A stretch of DNA of 64,000 bases from Microbacterium endophyticum (GTDB lineage: Bacteria; Actinomycetota; Actinomycetes; Actinomycetales; Microbacteriaceae), in the NCBI RefSeq assembly GCF_011047135.1, contig NZ_CP049255.1, forward strand, positions 372,001 to 436,000, read 5' to 3'. Both the position numbers and the translations under genes were made by a program. Position 1 is the first letter of the stretch, and every line of letters starts with the position of its first letter. Shown here piece after piece: positions 16,897-24,885 of this stretch. The notes under the pieces are model-generated. The model did no database searches. It had not been told where the DNA came from and saw nothing but the letters and a program-made list of their open reading frames with translations.

Positions 16897-17511
16897 CTAC
16901 TCGGCAGCAGCCGGTGTGGGCTCGTCTGGGGTGGAGCGCGCCTGACGCGCGGCTTCCTTCGTGGCGGCACGCTGTGCGTTCTGCTCCGCCTTCGCCTCTG
17001 ACTTGTTCTTATGCGGTGCAACGACCATGACCATGTTTCGACCGTCGATCGTCGGGTTCGACTCAACTGTGCCGAGATCGGCTACGTCCTCGGCGAACTT
17101 ACGTAGAAGCTTCACGCCCTGTTCGGGACGCTGTTGCTCGCGTCCACGAAAGAGAATCATGGCCTTGACCTTGTCACCGGCTTGCAAGAAGCCCTCCGCG
17201 CGCTTGCGCTTGGTTTCGTAGTCGTGGGGCTCGATCTTCAGGCGGAAACGAACCTCTTTGAGAATCGTGTTGGCCTGATTACGTCGAGCTTCCTTAGCCT
17301 TCTGGGCGGCTTCGTACTTGAACTTCCCGTAGTCCATGATCTTGACCACAGGAGGCTTCGAGTTCGGAGCTACCTCGACGAGATCGAGATCTGCGTCCTG
17401 CGCGAGACGCAGGGCGACCTCGATGCGGACAACGCCGACCTGTTCGCCAGCCGGGCCCACGAGGCGTACCTCGGGAACGCGAATGCGGTCGTTGGTTCGG
17501 GGATCGCTGAT
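16897..17511 (-). CDS. infC: Translation initiation factor IF-3, probable ATC start codon
   Basis: Binds the 30S subunit, checks the start codon and prevents early 50S joining. N-domain [19 protein letters not shown], linker [19 protein letters not shown], and C-domain [17 protein letters not shown] to [10 protein letters not shown] choose the ATC at 17509-17511, giving 204 residues, because AAGAGGAG sits six bases upstream and family similarity begins exactly there. The first ATG (17578-17580) would add 23 unrelated residues and has poor spacing. Non-AUG infC starts are established in other bacteria and allow IF-3 to control its own synthesis. The Ala/Pro-rich tail is typical of actinobacteria. 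Confidence 0.93.
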   Translation of the reverse strand: MSDPRTNDRIRVPEVRLVGPAGEQVGVVRIEVALRLAQDADLDLVEVAPNSKPPVVKIMDYGKFKYEAAQKAKEARRNQANTILKEVRFRLKIEPHDYETKRKRAEGFLQAGDKVKAMILFRGREQQRPEQGVKLLRKFAEDVADLGTVESNPTIDGRNMVMVVAPHKNKSEAKAEQNAQRAATKEAARQARSTPDEPTPAAAE

Positions 17512-17525
17512 GCGGAACTCCTCTT
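17509..17525 (-). promoter_or_regulatory. Shine-Dalgarno deciding the ATC start of infC
   Basis: AAGAGGAG (minus strand, 17525 to 17518) followed by six bases and ATC (17511-17509). The strong site and ideal spacing argue for initiation at this isoleucine codon rather than at the upstream ATG. Confidence 0.7.
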
Positions 17526-17628
17526 CGTGCGGTTTATGCCACCGCGACGAAGGGTTCGACGCGGGCGAAAACAGAATCATTCCACCCAGCGCGACCTAAA
17601 GCGTCGGCTTTACACACCCTGGACAACC

Positions 17629-17644
17629 TGTCTCATATGAGACA
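17629..17644. promoter_or_regulatory. 16-bp perfect palindrome in the infC/DUF1844 divergent region
   Basis: TGTCTCATATGAGACA is a perfect dyad in the 245-bp region between the divergent infC and DUF1844 genes. It lies 112 bp before the DUF1844 GTG and about 118 bp before the infC start. It has the form of a dimeric regulator site; the regulator is unknown. Confidence 0.45.
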
Positions 17645-17756
17645 AGCGGAGTGCGATGACCCGGTAGCCTGGAACGGCAAGCGCGGGTGGGATGTAATCC
17701 ACTTTCATCCGGAGCAAAACACTCCGGCGCTCGCACAGTCTAGCAGAGAGCACACC

Positions 17757-18161
17757 GTGGAATCGACTCAGCCGTCCGAAGAGCCTACCTTTACCCCAGA
17801 CGAGCGCGAAGAGCGCTGGGAGGAACAGGATCGAGCTGCTTCTGCCGCGACGCGTGACATCGCAGATGTCCCCGCTGTGGAGATCATCACGACAGCTGCG
17901 GTTCACCTCATGAGTGCCGCAGCTGTGAAGCTCGGTCTCGCCGATGACCCGGACACCCAAACAGACCTCGACGAAGCGCGCAAGCTCATCAACGCGCTGG
18001 CGGGGCTCATCACCGCAGGCGCGCCCGAGATCAGTGACATGCACGCTCGCTCGCTTCGCGATGGCCTGCGCTCACTTCAGCTCGCCTTCCGCGAGGGCTC
18101 CGCGATTCCTGATCCCATCGGTAAAGCGCCGGGCGAGAAGTGGACCGGTCCCGTCATTTGA
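17757..18161 (+). CDS. DUF1844 domain protein
   Basis: A 134-residue cytoplasmic protein of unknown function. The GTG at 17757 is preceded by AGAGAG and begins MESTQPSEEPTF; the open frame extends 40 codons upstream but without similarity. The N-terminal 45 residues are acidic (PDEREERWEEQDR), then the DUF1844 region: VPAVEIITTAAVHLMSAAAVKLGLAD, DLDEARKLINALAGLI and LRDGLRSLQLAFRE. This family is conserved beside infC in actinobacteria. Convergent with the SseB gene, only seven bases apart. Confidence 0.85.
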   Translation: MESTQPSEEPTFTPDEREERWEEQDRAASAATRDIADVPAVEIITTAAVHLMSAAAVKLGLADDPDTQTDLDEARKLINALAGLITAGAPEISDMHARSLRDGLRSLQLAFREGSAIPDPIGKAPGEKWTGPVI

Positions 18162-18168
18162 AGGAACT

Positions 18169-18954
18169 TTAGCTCGATGCGCGCAGTGTGACCTGCAGCG
18201 AATCAACCAGCGTCGCTATCCGGTCATCGGCTGCCCAGCGTCGGGCAAGCCGTGTCAGAACCGCATCGAGCTGCTCCTGAGCGAGTCCCGCGGCGAGATC
18301 CAGGCGCACAATTAGCTCAGGTCCCCGCAGGCGCCCCTCAGGGTCGCCGTCAGCGACCGCGAAATCGATCACTGACATCTCGGTCGAAATGCTTTCTTCA
18401 ATCCCCGAGAAGACCTCTGACGACCGAAAACTGGGCTCCCACCGCTCCTCGTGAGCGAGCGCCCAAACAGCGGGGCGTCGCAAAACATATTCCGTAGGCG
18501 ACCCGGGGTCGATCACGATCAAGTCGGTCTGCTCAGTCACGGCAGCTACCGCAGTCCGGCGCCCATCTGCCGGCACCGGGCGCGCCACCGCATCCCAGGA
18601 CTTCATCGTTTCTACCGAGGTGAAAACCGGCATGACCGTGCGCCCGTCCGGTGCGCTCACTGTCACGATCGAGAGCTCTTGCGTTTTGTCAACGCGAAGT
18701 CCGTTCGGCGCCACCCCCTCTTCGCCCTTTTGGGCGACAAGCGGAATCAGCACGCGCGCAGCGCGATAGGACTCGATAATCGCAATGGAGTCCCGACCTT
18801 TTCCGCGCCGTGCCTGCAGCGCGGCGAGAAGTGCAGGGTCCGCAGCACCGGTATCGGCAGAATGAGTATTCGGCTCGAACTGGCGCCCCTCCCAGGGAAC
18901 GCCCGCTGAATCACCGGGTACGCCCGAGCTGGATCCGTCAGCCTCCGGCGACAT
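18169..18954 (-). CDS. SseB family protein
   Basis: 261 residues from the ATG at 18952-18954, which lies 17 bases inside the end of hisA. It contains an SseB N-terminal-type domain: [49 protein letters not shown] and [22 protein letters not shown], then a C-terminal domain with [12 protein letters not shown]. The family is named after an enhancer of serine sensitivity in enterobacteria; the molecular function is not established. It follows hisA at the end of the histidine gene run, an order often seen in related actinobacteria. Confidence 0.8.
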   Translation of the reverse strand: MSPEADGSSSGVPGDSAGVPWEGRQFEPNTHSADTGAADPALLAALQARRGKGRDSIAIIESYRAARVLIPLVAQKGEEGVAPNGLRVDKTQELSIVTVSAPDGRTVMPVFTSVETMKSWDAVARPVPADGRRTAVAAVTEQTDLIVIDPGSPTEYVLRRPAVWALAHEERWEPSFRSSEVFSGIEESISTEMSVIDFAVADGDPEGRLRGPELIVRLDLAAGLAQEQLDAVLTRLARRWAADDRIATLVDSLQVTLRASS

Positions 18955-19684
18955 CAAGCGCTTCTGCCAGCGTGAAGGCACCGGCATAAAGCGCTTTGCC
19001 CACAATGGCACCCTCCACTCCGAGGGGTACGAGCTCACGTAGAGCGGCTATGTCATCGAGATTCGAAATTCCACCGGATGCCACGACAGGCTTCGGCGTG
19101 CGGGTTGCGACCTCGCGAAGCAGCTCAAGATTCGGCCCGCGCAACGTGCCGTCTTTCGTGACGTCCGTCACGACGTAGCGGCTGCATCCTGAGTTCTCGA
19201 GACGCTCAAGCACCGCCCAGAGGTCGCCACCGTCTCGCGTCCAGCCCCGCGCAGCCAGCGTCGTTCCGCGCACATCGAGACCGACCGCGACGGCATCACC
19301 GTAGCGGCTGATGACATCGGCTGCCCACTCGGGGTTCTCCAGCGCTGCGGTTCCGAGGTTGATCCGCGCCGCGCCCGAATCGAGGGCGGCTTCGAGCGAA
19401 GCATCGTCGCGGATGCCGCCCGACAGCTCTACCTGCACACCTTTCACCTGCTTGATTGCCCGACGAAGCACAGCGGTGTTGTTGCCGCGGCCAAATGCGG
19501 CGTCAAGGTCGACGAGGTGAATCCACTTCGCTCCTTGGCGAGCCCAGTCAACGGCGGCGTCGACAGGATCGCCGTATTCGGTTTCGCTGCCGGCCTCTCC
19601 TTGAGTGAGGCGGACTGCTTTGCCGCCGGCGACATCGACCGCAGGAAGCAGGGTCAACTCGGGTGTAGACGCAAAATCGTTCAT
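18938..19684 (-). CDS. hisA: Phosphoribosyl isomerase A (HisA, possibly bifunctional PriA)
   Basis: (Beta-alpha)8-barrel isomerase of histidine synthesis converting ProFAR to PRFAR. In actinobacteria the same enzyme (PriA) often also does the TrpF reaction; whether this one does cannot be read directly. 248 residues from the ATG at 19682-19684 ([21 protein letters not shown]), the family start, with GAGGAG close upstream. Conserved Asp in [15 protein letters not shown] and in [18 protein letters not shown], and the phosphate loops [12 protein letters not shown] and [11 protein letters not shown] are present. It follows hisH by 57 bp. Confidence 0.94.
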   Translation of the reverse strand: MNDFASTPELTLLPAVDVAGGKAVRLTQGEAGSETEYGDPVDAAVDWARQGAKWIHLVDLDAAFGRGNNTAVLRRAIKQVKGVQVELSGGIRDDASLEAALDSGAARINLGTAALENPEWAADVISRYGDAVAVGLDVRGTTLAARGWTRDGGDLWAVLERLENSGCSRYVVTDVTKDGTLRGPNLELLREVATRTPKPVVASGGISNLDDIAALRELVPLGVEGAIVGKALYAGAFTLAEALDVAGG

Positions 19685-19741
19685 AGCTCCTCGTGCAGAC
19701 GCTGACGCGCGGTCGCGCGTCCCAGGGCACAAGCTGAGAGA

Positions 19742-20386
19742 CTAGCCCGTAGGTAGCCCCTTGATCCAGTTGGAAAGCAGACGAATGCCTGCGGCCCCTG
19801 ATTTCTCGGGGTGAAATTGTGTCGCGGACAACGGACCGTTCTCGACTGCGGCAAGGAATGGAGAGCCGTAGTCGCACCAGGTCAGAGCCGGTGACGGAAA
19901 CGGCGGCATCGTTTCAAGGTGCCACGCCTGAGCGGCGAACGAGTGCACGAAGTAGAAGCGCTCGTGCTCGATGCCCCGGAAGAGCTGCGAATTCTCACCT
20001 GCACGAACGGTGTCCCATCCCATGTGCGGCAGAATCGGCGCGTCGAGCTCCGTCACGACTCCTGGCCACTGCCCCAGTCCCTCGGTGTCCTCGCCCCGCT
20101 CGACCCCGCGGCCAAAAAGTACCTGCATCCCGACGCAGATTCCGAGAACCGGACGCCCCCCGGCAAGGCGACGGTCAATGAGTTCGTCGCCTCGGCTCGC
20201 TCGCAGCGCGTCCATGACGGCGCGGTACGCACCGACTCCCGGAACAACGAGTCCGTCAGCATCGGTAACGAGCGCGCGATCTTTGGTAAGGCGGGCATCT
20301 GCACCAGCGGCGATGAGCGCCTTGACCGCTGAGTGCACGTTTCCCGAACCGTAGTCGAGAACTGCAACAACGGGCCTATCACTCAC
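19742..20386 (-). CDS. hisH: Imidazole glycerol phosphate synthase subunit HisH
   Basis: Glutamine amidotransferase subunit that supplies ammonia to HisF. 214 residues; class I GATase triad visible: nucleophile Cys in [15 protein letters not shown], and the His/Glu pair in [10 protein letters not shown]. Start GTG at 20384-20386 overlaps the hisB stop (GTGA). The partner gene hisF is not in the window, so it must lie elsewhere. Confidence 0.95.
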   Translation of the reverse strand: MSDRPVVAVLDYGSGNVHSAVKALIAAGADARLTKDRALVTDADGLVVPGVGAYRAVMDALRASRGDELIDRRLAGGRPVLGICVGMQVLFGRGVERGEDTEGLGQWPGVVTELDAPILPHMGWDTVRAGENSQLFRGIEHERFYFVHSFAAQAWHLETMPPFPSPALTWCDYGSPFLAAVENGPLSATQFHPEKSGAAGIRLLSNWIKGLPTG

Positions 20387-21003
20387 AGGGCACCTTTCGT
20401 GCTGGGAACACCCTCGATCAGTGGATCGAGGGACTTCGCTTGACGGAAAGCGCGGGCGAAGGCCTTATATTCCGCTTCCGCAATGTGATGAGGATCGCGT
20501 CCGCCCAGCACACGAATGTGCACTGTGAGAGCTGCGTGAAAACTGATCGCTTCGAAGCTGTGTCGCACCAGCGCGCCGGTGAAGTGCCCGCCAATTAAGT
20601 GGTGTTCGAAGCCAATCGGTTCCCCGGAGTGTACGAGGTAAGGGCGTCCGCTGATATCTACCACCGCCTGCGCGAGGGCTTCATCTAGCGGGACGAGGGC
20701 GTCACCGTAACGCGAGATACCCGCTTTATCGCCGAGGGCCGTGCGGATGGCTTGCCCGAGAACGATCGACACGTCTTCGACGGTGTGGTGAGCGTCGATG
20801 TGGGTATCACCGGAGGCGCGCACTGTCAGGTCGGTGAGCGAGTGCTTGGCGAAAGCAGTGAGCATGTGATCGAAAAACGGCACACTCGTGTCAATCGCGC
20901 TGCGGCCGCTACCGTCGAGATCGAGCTCGAGCTCGACATGAGATTCACTGGTTTCGCGGTGCACAGCGGCGGTTCTAGTAGCCACGGGAGTCGAGGACGT
21001 CAT
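20383..21003 (-). CDS. hisB: Imidazoleglycerol-phosphate dehydratase
   Basis: Manganese enzyme that dehydrates imidazoleglycerol phosphate to imidazoleacetol phosphate. 206 residues, single-domain type without the phosphatase part. Metal ligands lie in [18 protein letters not shown] and [19 protein letters not shown], and [11 protein letters not shown] is conserved. Four-base overlaps with hisC (upstream) and hisH (downstream) indicate one operon. Confidence 0.97.
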   Translation of the reverse strand: MTSSTPVATRTAAVHRETSESHVELELDLDGSGRSAIDTSVPFFDHMLTAFAKHSLTDLTVRASGDTHIDAHHTVEDVSIVLGQAIRTALGDKAGISRYGDALVPLDEALAQAVVDISGRPYLVHSGEPIGFEHHLIGGHFTGALVRHSFEAISFHAALTVHIRVLGGRDPHHIAEAEYKAFARAFRQAKSLDPLIEGVPSTKGAL

Positions 21004-22085
21004 GAGCCTGAGTGTACCGACGCCAGCGCGTCGAGGAATGCCGTCGTCTCCTCATCAGTGCCTGCTGATACCCGCAAGTGACCGGGAATTCCGACATCAC
21101 GGATGAGTACGCCACGGTCATAGAGCGCCTGCCATGTAACGGACGTATCTTCGACACCGCCGAAGAGCACGAAGTTGGTCCATGAAGCGTGTGCCTCATA
21201 TCCGAGCGCCTCGACGGTGGCAGAAATACGGTCGCGCTGCGACACGATTTCGTCGACCATCTGCAGCATTACCGGTGCATGGCGAAGTGCCGCAGTAGCT
21301 GCAGCCTGCGTAAGGCTACTGAGGTGATAGGGAAGTCGTACGAGACGCAACGCATCTGTTACCGCCGGGTCTGCCGCGAGGTATCCCACTCGCGCGCCAG
21401 CGAACGCAAACGCCTTGCTCATTGTGCGCGACACGATGAGTCGTTCGCGACCCGGCAGTAGTGTCAGCGCCGATCGTTCCTCGCGAGGAGCGAACTCTTG
21501 ATATGCCTCATCGACAACGACAATCCCTGGAGCGACCTCGTATACCGCCTCGATGACGTCGAGGGGCATCGGAGTACCCGTCGGGTTATTCGGAGAGCAG
21601 AGAAAGACCACATCGGGTGCGGCCTCTCGCACCTGCGATGCGGCGCTGTGAGCGGTCAGGGAAAAGTCAGAATCCCGCTGACCGGCAACCCATGCTGTCC
21701 CCGAAGCGCGGGCGAGCAAGGGGTACATCGAGTATGTGGGCGCAAAGCTCATTGCGCTTCGTCCTGGGCCGGCGAATGCTTGCAACACATGTTGCAGGAC
21801 TTCATTCGAACCGTTTGCTGCCCAAATTTGATCTGCGGTCAAACCATGACCGAGATACTCCGCGAAGCCTTCTCGCAGTGCTGTGAATTCCCGGTCCGGA
21901 TACCGGTTGATGTCACGAAGAGCCAGCGCAATCGAATCGAGGATGTCATCAGCAACATCAGCCGGGACTGGGTGCGTGTTCTCGTTGACGTTGAGCGCCA
22001 CAGGGAGGGGCGCCTGAGGTGCACCGTAGGGGGTCATCCCGCGCAAGTCATCGCGGAGGGGCAGGTCTTCTAGACGAACGCTCAC
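21000..22085 (-). CDS. hisC: Histidinol-phosphate aminotransferase
   Basis: PLP-dependent class I/II aminotransferase of histidine synthesis, 361 residues. PLP lysine is in [20 protein letters not shown]; other family blocks are [39 protein letters not shown] and [13 protein letters not shown]. Start GTG at 22083-22085. It is the first his gene here; hisD, which usually precedes it, is absent and a LysM gene lies upstream. HisC of this type may also act on other aromatic or phosphorylated substrates. Confidence 0.94.
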   Translation of the reverse strand: MSVRLEDLPLRDDLRGMTPYGAPQAPLPVALNVNENTHPVPADVADDILDSIALALRDINRYPDREFTALREGFAEYLGHGLTADQIWAANGSNEVLQHVLQAFAGPGRSAMSFAPTYSMYPLLARASGTAWVAGQRDSDFSLTAHSAASQVREAAPDVVFLCSPNNPTGTPMPLDVIEAVYEVAPGIVVVDEAYQEFAPREERSALTLLPGRERLIVSRTMSKAFAFAGARVGYLAADPAVTDALRLVRLPYHLSSLTQAAATAALRHAPVMLQMVDEIVSQRDRISATVEALGYEAHASWTNFVLFGGVEDTSVTWQALYDRGVLIRDVGIPGHLRVSAGTDEETTAFLDALASVHSGS

Positions 22086-22147
22086 CCGCTCTATGGTACT
22101 TCCGCACCGCGGGTCCTCTTCAAAGTTGAGAGAGACGAGGTACCCGG

Positions 22148-22528
22148 CTATTGCGCTGCGGAGTATTCAGACGGAATAGCGAGCGTTTGACCTGCCGCGA
22201 CCACGGCGCCATCGAGCGAGTTGAAACGGATGAGTGCATCGACGACATCGCGAGGATCAGCCGCCGGGGCGATCTCCTCAGCAATCGCCCAGAGCGTGTC
22301 ACCTGTAGCGACAGTGATCGTCTCGAAAGTGCCAATAGCTGCACCGTTGTCACGTGAAGCAAGCGCTGATCCTCCACTGAGCAGCGCGAATGCCAACGCG
22401 ACGGCGATCGGCGTCGCAGCAACCGACAGCAGAACGCGGCGTCCGCGCTGCGTCATACGCAAGCGTGTTGCAGTGTGACGCGTGGCTGGCGCGGTGGACA
22501 AGAAAGGTGATGCGCTGATCGTGGTCAT
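22148..22528 (-). CDS. Small membrane-anchored LysM protein divergent from lexA
   Basis: 126 residues from the ATG at 22526-22528. A basic N-terminal cytoplasmic part (about 1-30), one membrane segment (about 31-52, [19 protein letters not shown]), and an outside LysM domain (about 67-118) with [18 protein letters not shown] and [13 protein letters not shown], which should bind peptidoglycan. Position and layout match the SOS-linked division inhibitors found beside lexA in other Gram-positives (YneA in Bacillus, Rv2719c in Mycobacterium). A role in damage-induced division arrest is inference. It is followed 62 bp later by hisC. Confidence 0.82.
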   Translation of the reverse strand: MTTISASPFLSTAPATRHTATRLRMTQRGRRVLLSVAATPIAVALAFALLSGGSALASRDNGAAIGTFETITVATGDTLWAIAEEIAPAADPRDVVDALIRFNSLDGAVVAAGQTLAIPSEYSAAQ

Positions 22529-22553
22529 TCTGACTCCCATCTGGCGAGGAAGT

Positions 22554-22591
22554 TTCGTACTGAGCACTCGGCCAGGAGCACTCAGTACGAA
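22554..22591. promoter_or_regulatory. Inverted repeat in the lexA/LysM divergent promoter region
   Basis: TTCGTACTGAG at 22554-22564 is exactly inverted at 22581-22591 with 16 bases between; GAGCACTC also occurs twice directly within the spacer region. Just beyond the right arm, GAAC-N4-CTTC (22589-22600) is one base off the GAAC-N4-GTTC core of Gram-positive SOS boxes. The region lies 26 bp upstream of the LysM start and about 200 bp upstream of lexA. Confidence 0.5.
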
Positions 22592-22786
22592 CTTCTCTTC
22601 CGAAGCTATCTTCGATTTACAAAACAGTCAAGCTGCAACTACTTCGGAAACCGATCGAACGCGACACGCGGCACGTTGTGCATGTTCAGGCTCAAATACG
22701 GATACCGTTTCGATACACGGAGCACATCACCAACCTCCGACATTCGAATACCGCTGCCGGACGGCCGCGAGACGGGAGCCATCATC

Positions 22787-23470
22787 ATGAGCGACACATC
22801 CGCCGGCGCACAGCGTCCGCAGACCCGTCGGCGCAAGAGCCTGAGCGACAAGCAGATCGCGATTCTCGAAGTTATTCAGCGCTCGATCAGCGCTCACGGG
22901 TACCCGCCGAGCATGCGCGAAATCGGTGACGCCGTGGGGCTCAAATCGTTGTCAAGCGTTACTCATCAGCTCAATCAACTTGAGTTGAGCGGCTACCTGC
23001 GGCGCGACGCTGGAAAGACTCGAGCAATGGAAGTATTGATCGATCTCCCCGGCGTTTCCGGCGAGAATCCAGCCGACTCAGCGCCGCCCGTCGGCGACGC
23101 CGCTCTTGTCCCGCTGGTGGGGCGGATTGCGGCCGGTGTTCCGATCACTGCGGAGCAGCAGGTCGATGAGATCTTTCCGCTCCCCCGCCAGCTCGTCGGA
23201 AAGGGCGATCTCTTCATGCTGAAGGTGTCGGGAGAGTCCATGATCGATGCCGCGATCTGTGACGGCGACTGGGTGGTCATTCGTTCGCAGCCAACAGCAA
23301 ACAACGGCGACATCGTGGCCGCGATGCTCGACGGCGAAGCGACGGTCAAGGCATTCCGCCAGCGTGACGGCCACACCTGGCTGCTCCCCCGTAACAGCGC
23401 GTTCGAGCCTATCCTCGGTGACGAGGCCGTTGTCCTCGGGAAAGTCGTCGCAATCCTCCGCGCGGTGTAG
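22787..23470 (+). CDS. lexA: SOS repressor LexA
   Basis: Transcriptional repressor and self-cleaving protease (S24). 227 residues from ATG 22787, with GGGAG upstream. N-terminal winged helix-turn-helix [21 protein letters not shown] and [20 protein letters not shown]; cleavage site Ala-Gly in [15 protein letters not shown]; catalytic serine in [12 protein letters not shown] and lysine in [10 protein letters not shown]. All autoproteolysis residues are intact. Divergent from the LysM gene. recA further along has a good SOS box, so the regulon appears functional. Confidence 0.96.
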   Translation: MSDTSAGAQRPQTRRRKSLSDKQIAILEVIQRSISAHGYPPSMREIGDAVGLKSLSSVTHQLNQLELSGYLRRDAGKTRAMEVLIDLPGVSGENPADSAPPVGDAALVPLVGRIAAGVPITAEQQVDEIFPLPRQLVGKGDLFMLKVSGESMIDAAICDGDWVVIRSQPTANNGDIVAAMLDGEATVKAFRQRDGHTWLLPRNSAFEPILGDEAVVLGKVVAILRAV

Positions 23471-23523
23471 CGCGATACCGAGAGATCGCTAGTCTGGGCG
23501 TCAACCAGGGGAAGGTTGAGCAC

Positions 23524-24885
23524 ATGACCACTGAGCTTGACGAGCTGCGAACGAAGATCGCGCTGTTGCAGGCCGAGAATGCGTCACTGCGAGATAGCTC
23601 TTTGACCGTGAGCAGTCAGAATGCTTTCAGCGAGAAGCGACGCCACAGTTGGTGGCGTGGACTCATCTCGGCGCTCTGCCTCACGATGGCGGCCGTCATC
23701 ATTCCAGTGTCTGTCGTTGGCAGCTGGGCACGCGTGCAGCTCGTCGACGAAGACAGCTTCGTGTCGACGTTTGCCCCGCTGATCGATGATCCCGGAGTTC
23801 AGACAGTGATCATCGACCAGGCCACGGCGGCAATCGACAATGCCGTAGATATCGATGGGTTGACGAATGATCTTTTCGACGGACTCAGCACGCTGGATCT
23901 TCCGGCAGCGGCAAGCAGCGCGGTCGATCTTCTTCGCGCTCCCGCAGCTGCTGGCGTAAAGAGCCTCATCGAGTCGTCGATTTCGCAGATCGTTAGCTCT
24001 GATGCCTTTTCTTCTGTGTGGCGGACAGCACTAGAAGCAAGCCATAAATCGCTGGTAGCGGTGGCGACCAACGATGGGTCGGGAGCAGTCTCGATAGACG
24101 ACAAAGGTCAGCTCGGCATCCAACTCGGACCAATCATCGAAGAACTCAAGACCCGAATGACCGACAGGGGCTTCAGTTTCGCCTCAGCGATCCCCGCGAT
24201 CGACACGACGATCGTGATCGCGCAGTCCGATGCACTGCTAGCTCTCAGTGCGGTCTACAACCTCGCGGCAACCGTCGGCTACTGGCTGCCGTTCGCCGCC
24301 ATGGCGATGTTGGCTATCGGCATTTTGATCGCACGGCGACGAACAACTGCCCTCATGGGTGCCGGAATCGGTATTGCGCTCGGTGCCGGTGCGCTCGCAG
24401 CGACCCTCACTGGTGCCAATGTGGTCATTGGCCTCAACGCTGGCTCCATCGGAATACCTGCGGCGACCCTGCAGTCCGTCTATTTCATCGTCGTCGGAGG
24501 CATGCGGGATACCGCGCTCGTACTCGTTTTCCTTGGCGTGGTCGTTGCCCTCGCCGCTTGGCTCAGTGGTAGGTGGAGCCCCGCGGTGCGCACTCGCGCC
24601 CTGGGCGACTCACTAACAACGAGTGCGCGTCGAGGGCTGCAGCGCCGCGGCCTCAACACCGGCGTTTTCGGGATCTGGCTCGCACAGCAACGAATTCTGG
24701 TGCGAATTATCCTTATCGCTCTGACCGTTCTCACCCTGTTTTTCCTACGCCCCCTCACATTCGGCGATGTCATCCTGACCGCTGCAATCGGGCTGATGAC
24801 GTGGCTTATCGTGTCTCTTTTGAGCCGCCAACCTTCGGACGCCGAATCGAGCGTCACTTCTGTCGACGCGCCAGTGGAGAGCTAA
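23524..24885 (+). CDS. Actinobacterial membrane protein of unknown function
   Basis: 453 residues. An N-terminal coiled-coil-prone stretch (1-25, ELDELRTKIALLQAENASLR), a basic patch, a membrane segment (about 45-66), and a large extracytoplasmic helical region (about 70-245) with VDEDSFVSTFAPLIDDPGVQ. Then four more membrane segments (about 248-272, 275-297, 311-343 and 398-430), with a positively charged loop between. No catalytic motif is visible and I do not recognise a named family beyond hypothetical actinobacterial membrane proteins. It probably forms a two-gene unit with the S9 peptidase, whose GTG follows its stop directly. Confidence 0.75.
   Translation: MTTELDELRTKIALLQAENASLRDSSLTVSSQNAFSEKRRHSWWRGLISALCLTMAAVIIPVSVVGSWARVQLVDEDSFVSTFAPLIDDPGVQTVIIDQATAAIDNAVDIDGLTNDLFDGLSTLDLPAAASSAVDLLRAPAAAGVKSLIESSISQIVSSDAFSSVWRTALEASHKSLVAVATNDGSGAVSIDDKGQLGIQLGPIIEELKTRMTDRGFSFASAIPAIDTTIVIAQSDALLALSAVYNLAATVGYWLPFAAMAMLAIGILIARRRTTALMGAGIGIALGAGALAATLTGANVVIGLNAGSIGIPAATLQSVYFIVVGGMRDTALVLVFLGVVVALAAWLSGRWSPAVRTRALGDSLTTSARRGLQRRGLNTGVFGIWLAQQRILVRIILIALTVLTLFFLRPLTFGDVILTAAIGLMTWLIVSLLSRQPSDAESSVTSVDAPVES

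Noticed and set aside
17610..18044. 144-codon minus-strand open frame opposite the DUF1844 gene
   Set aside because: Low-similarity, cysteine/arginine-rich shadow frame; the plus-strand DUF1844 protein explains the region.
22639..22680. TCGAACGCGACACG as a lexA SOS box
   Set aside because: Only the left half matches; the right half lacks GTTCGA.
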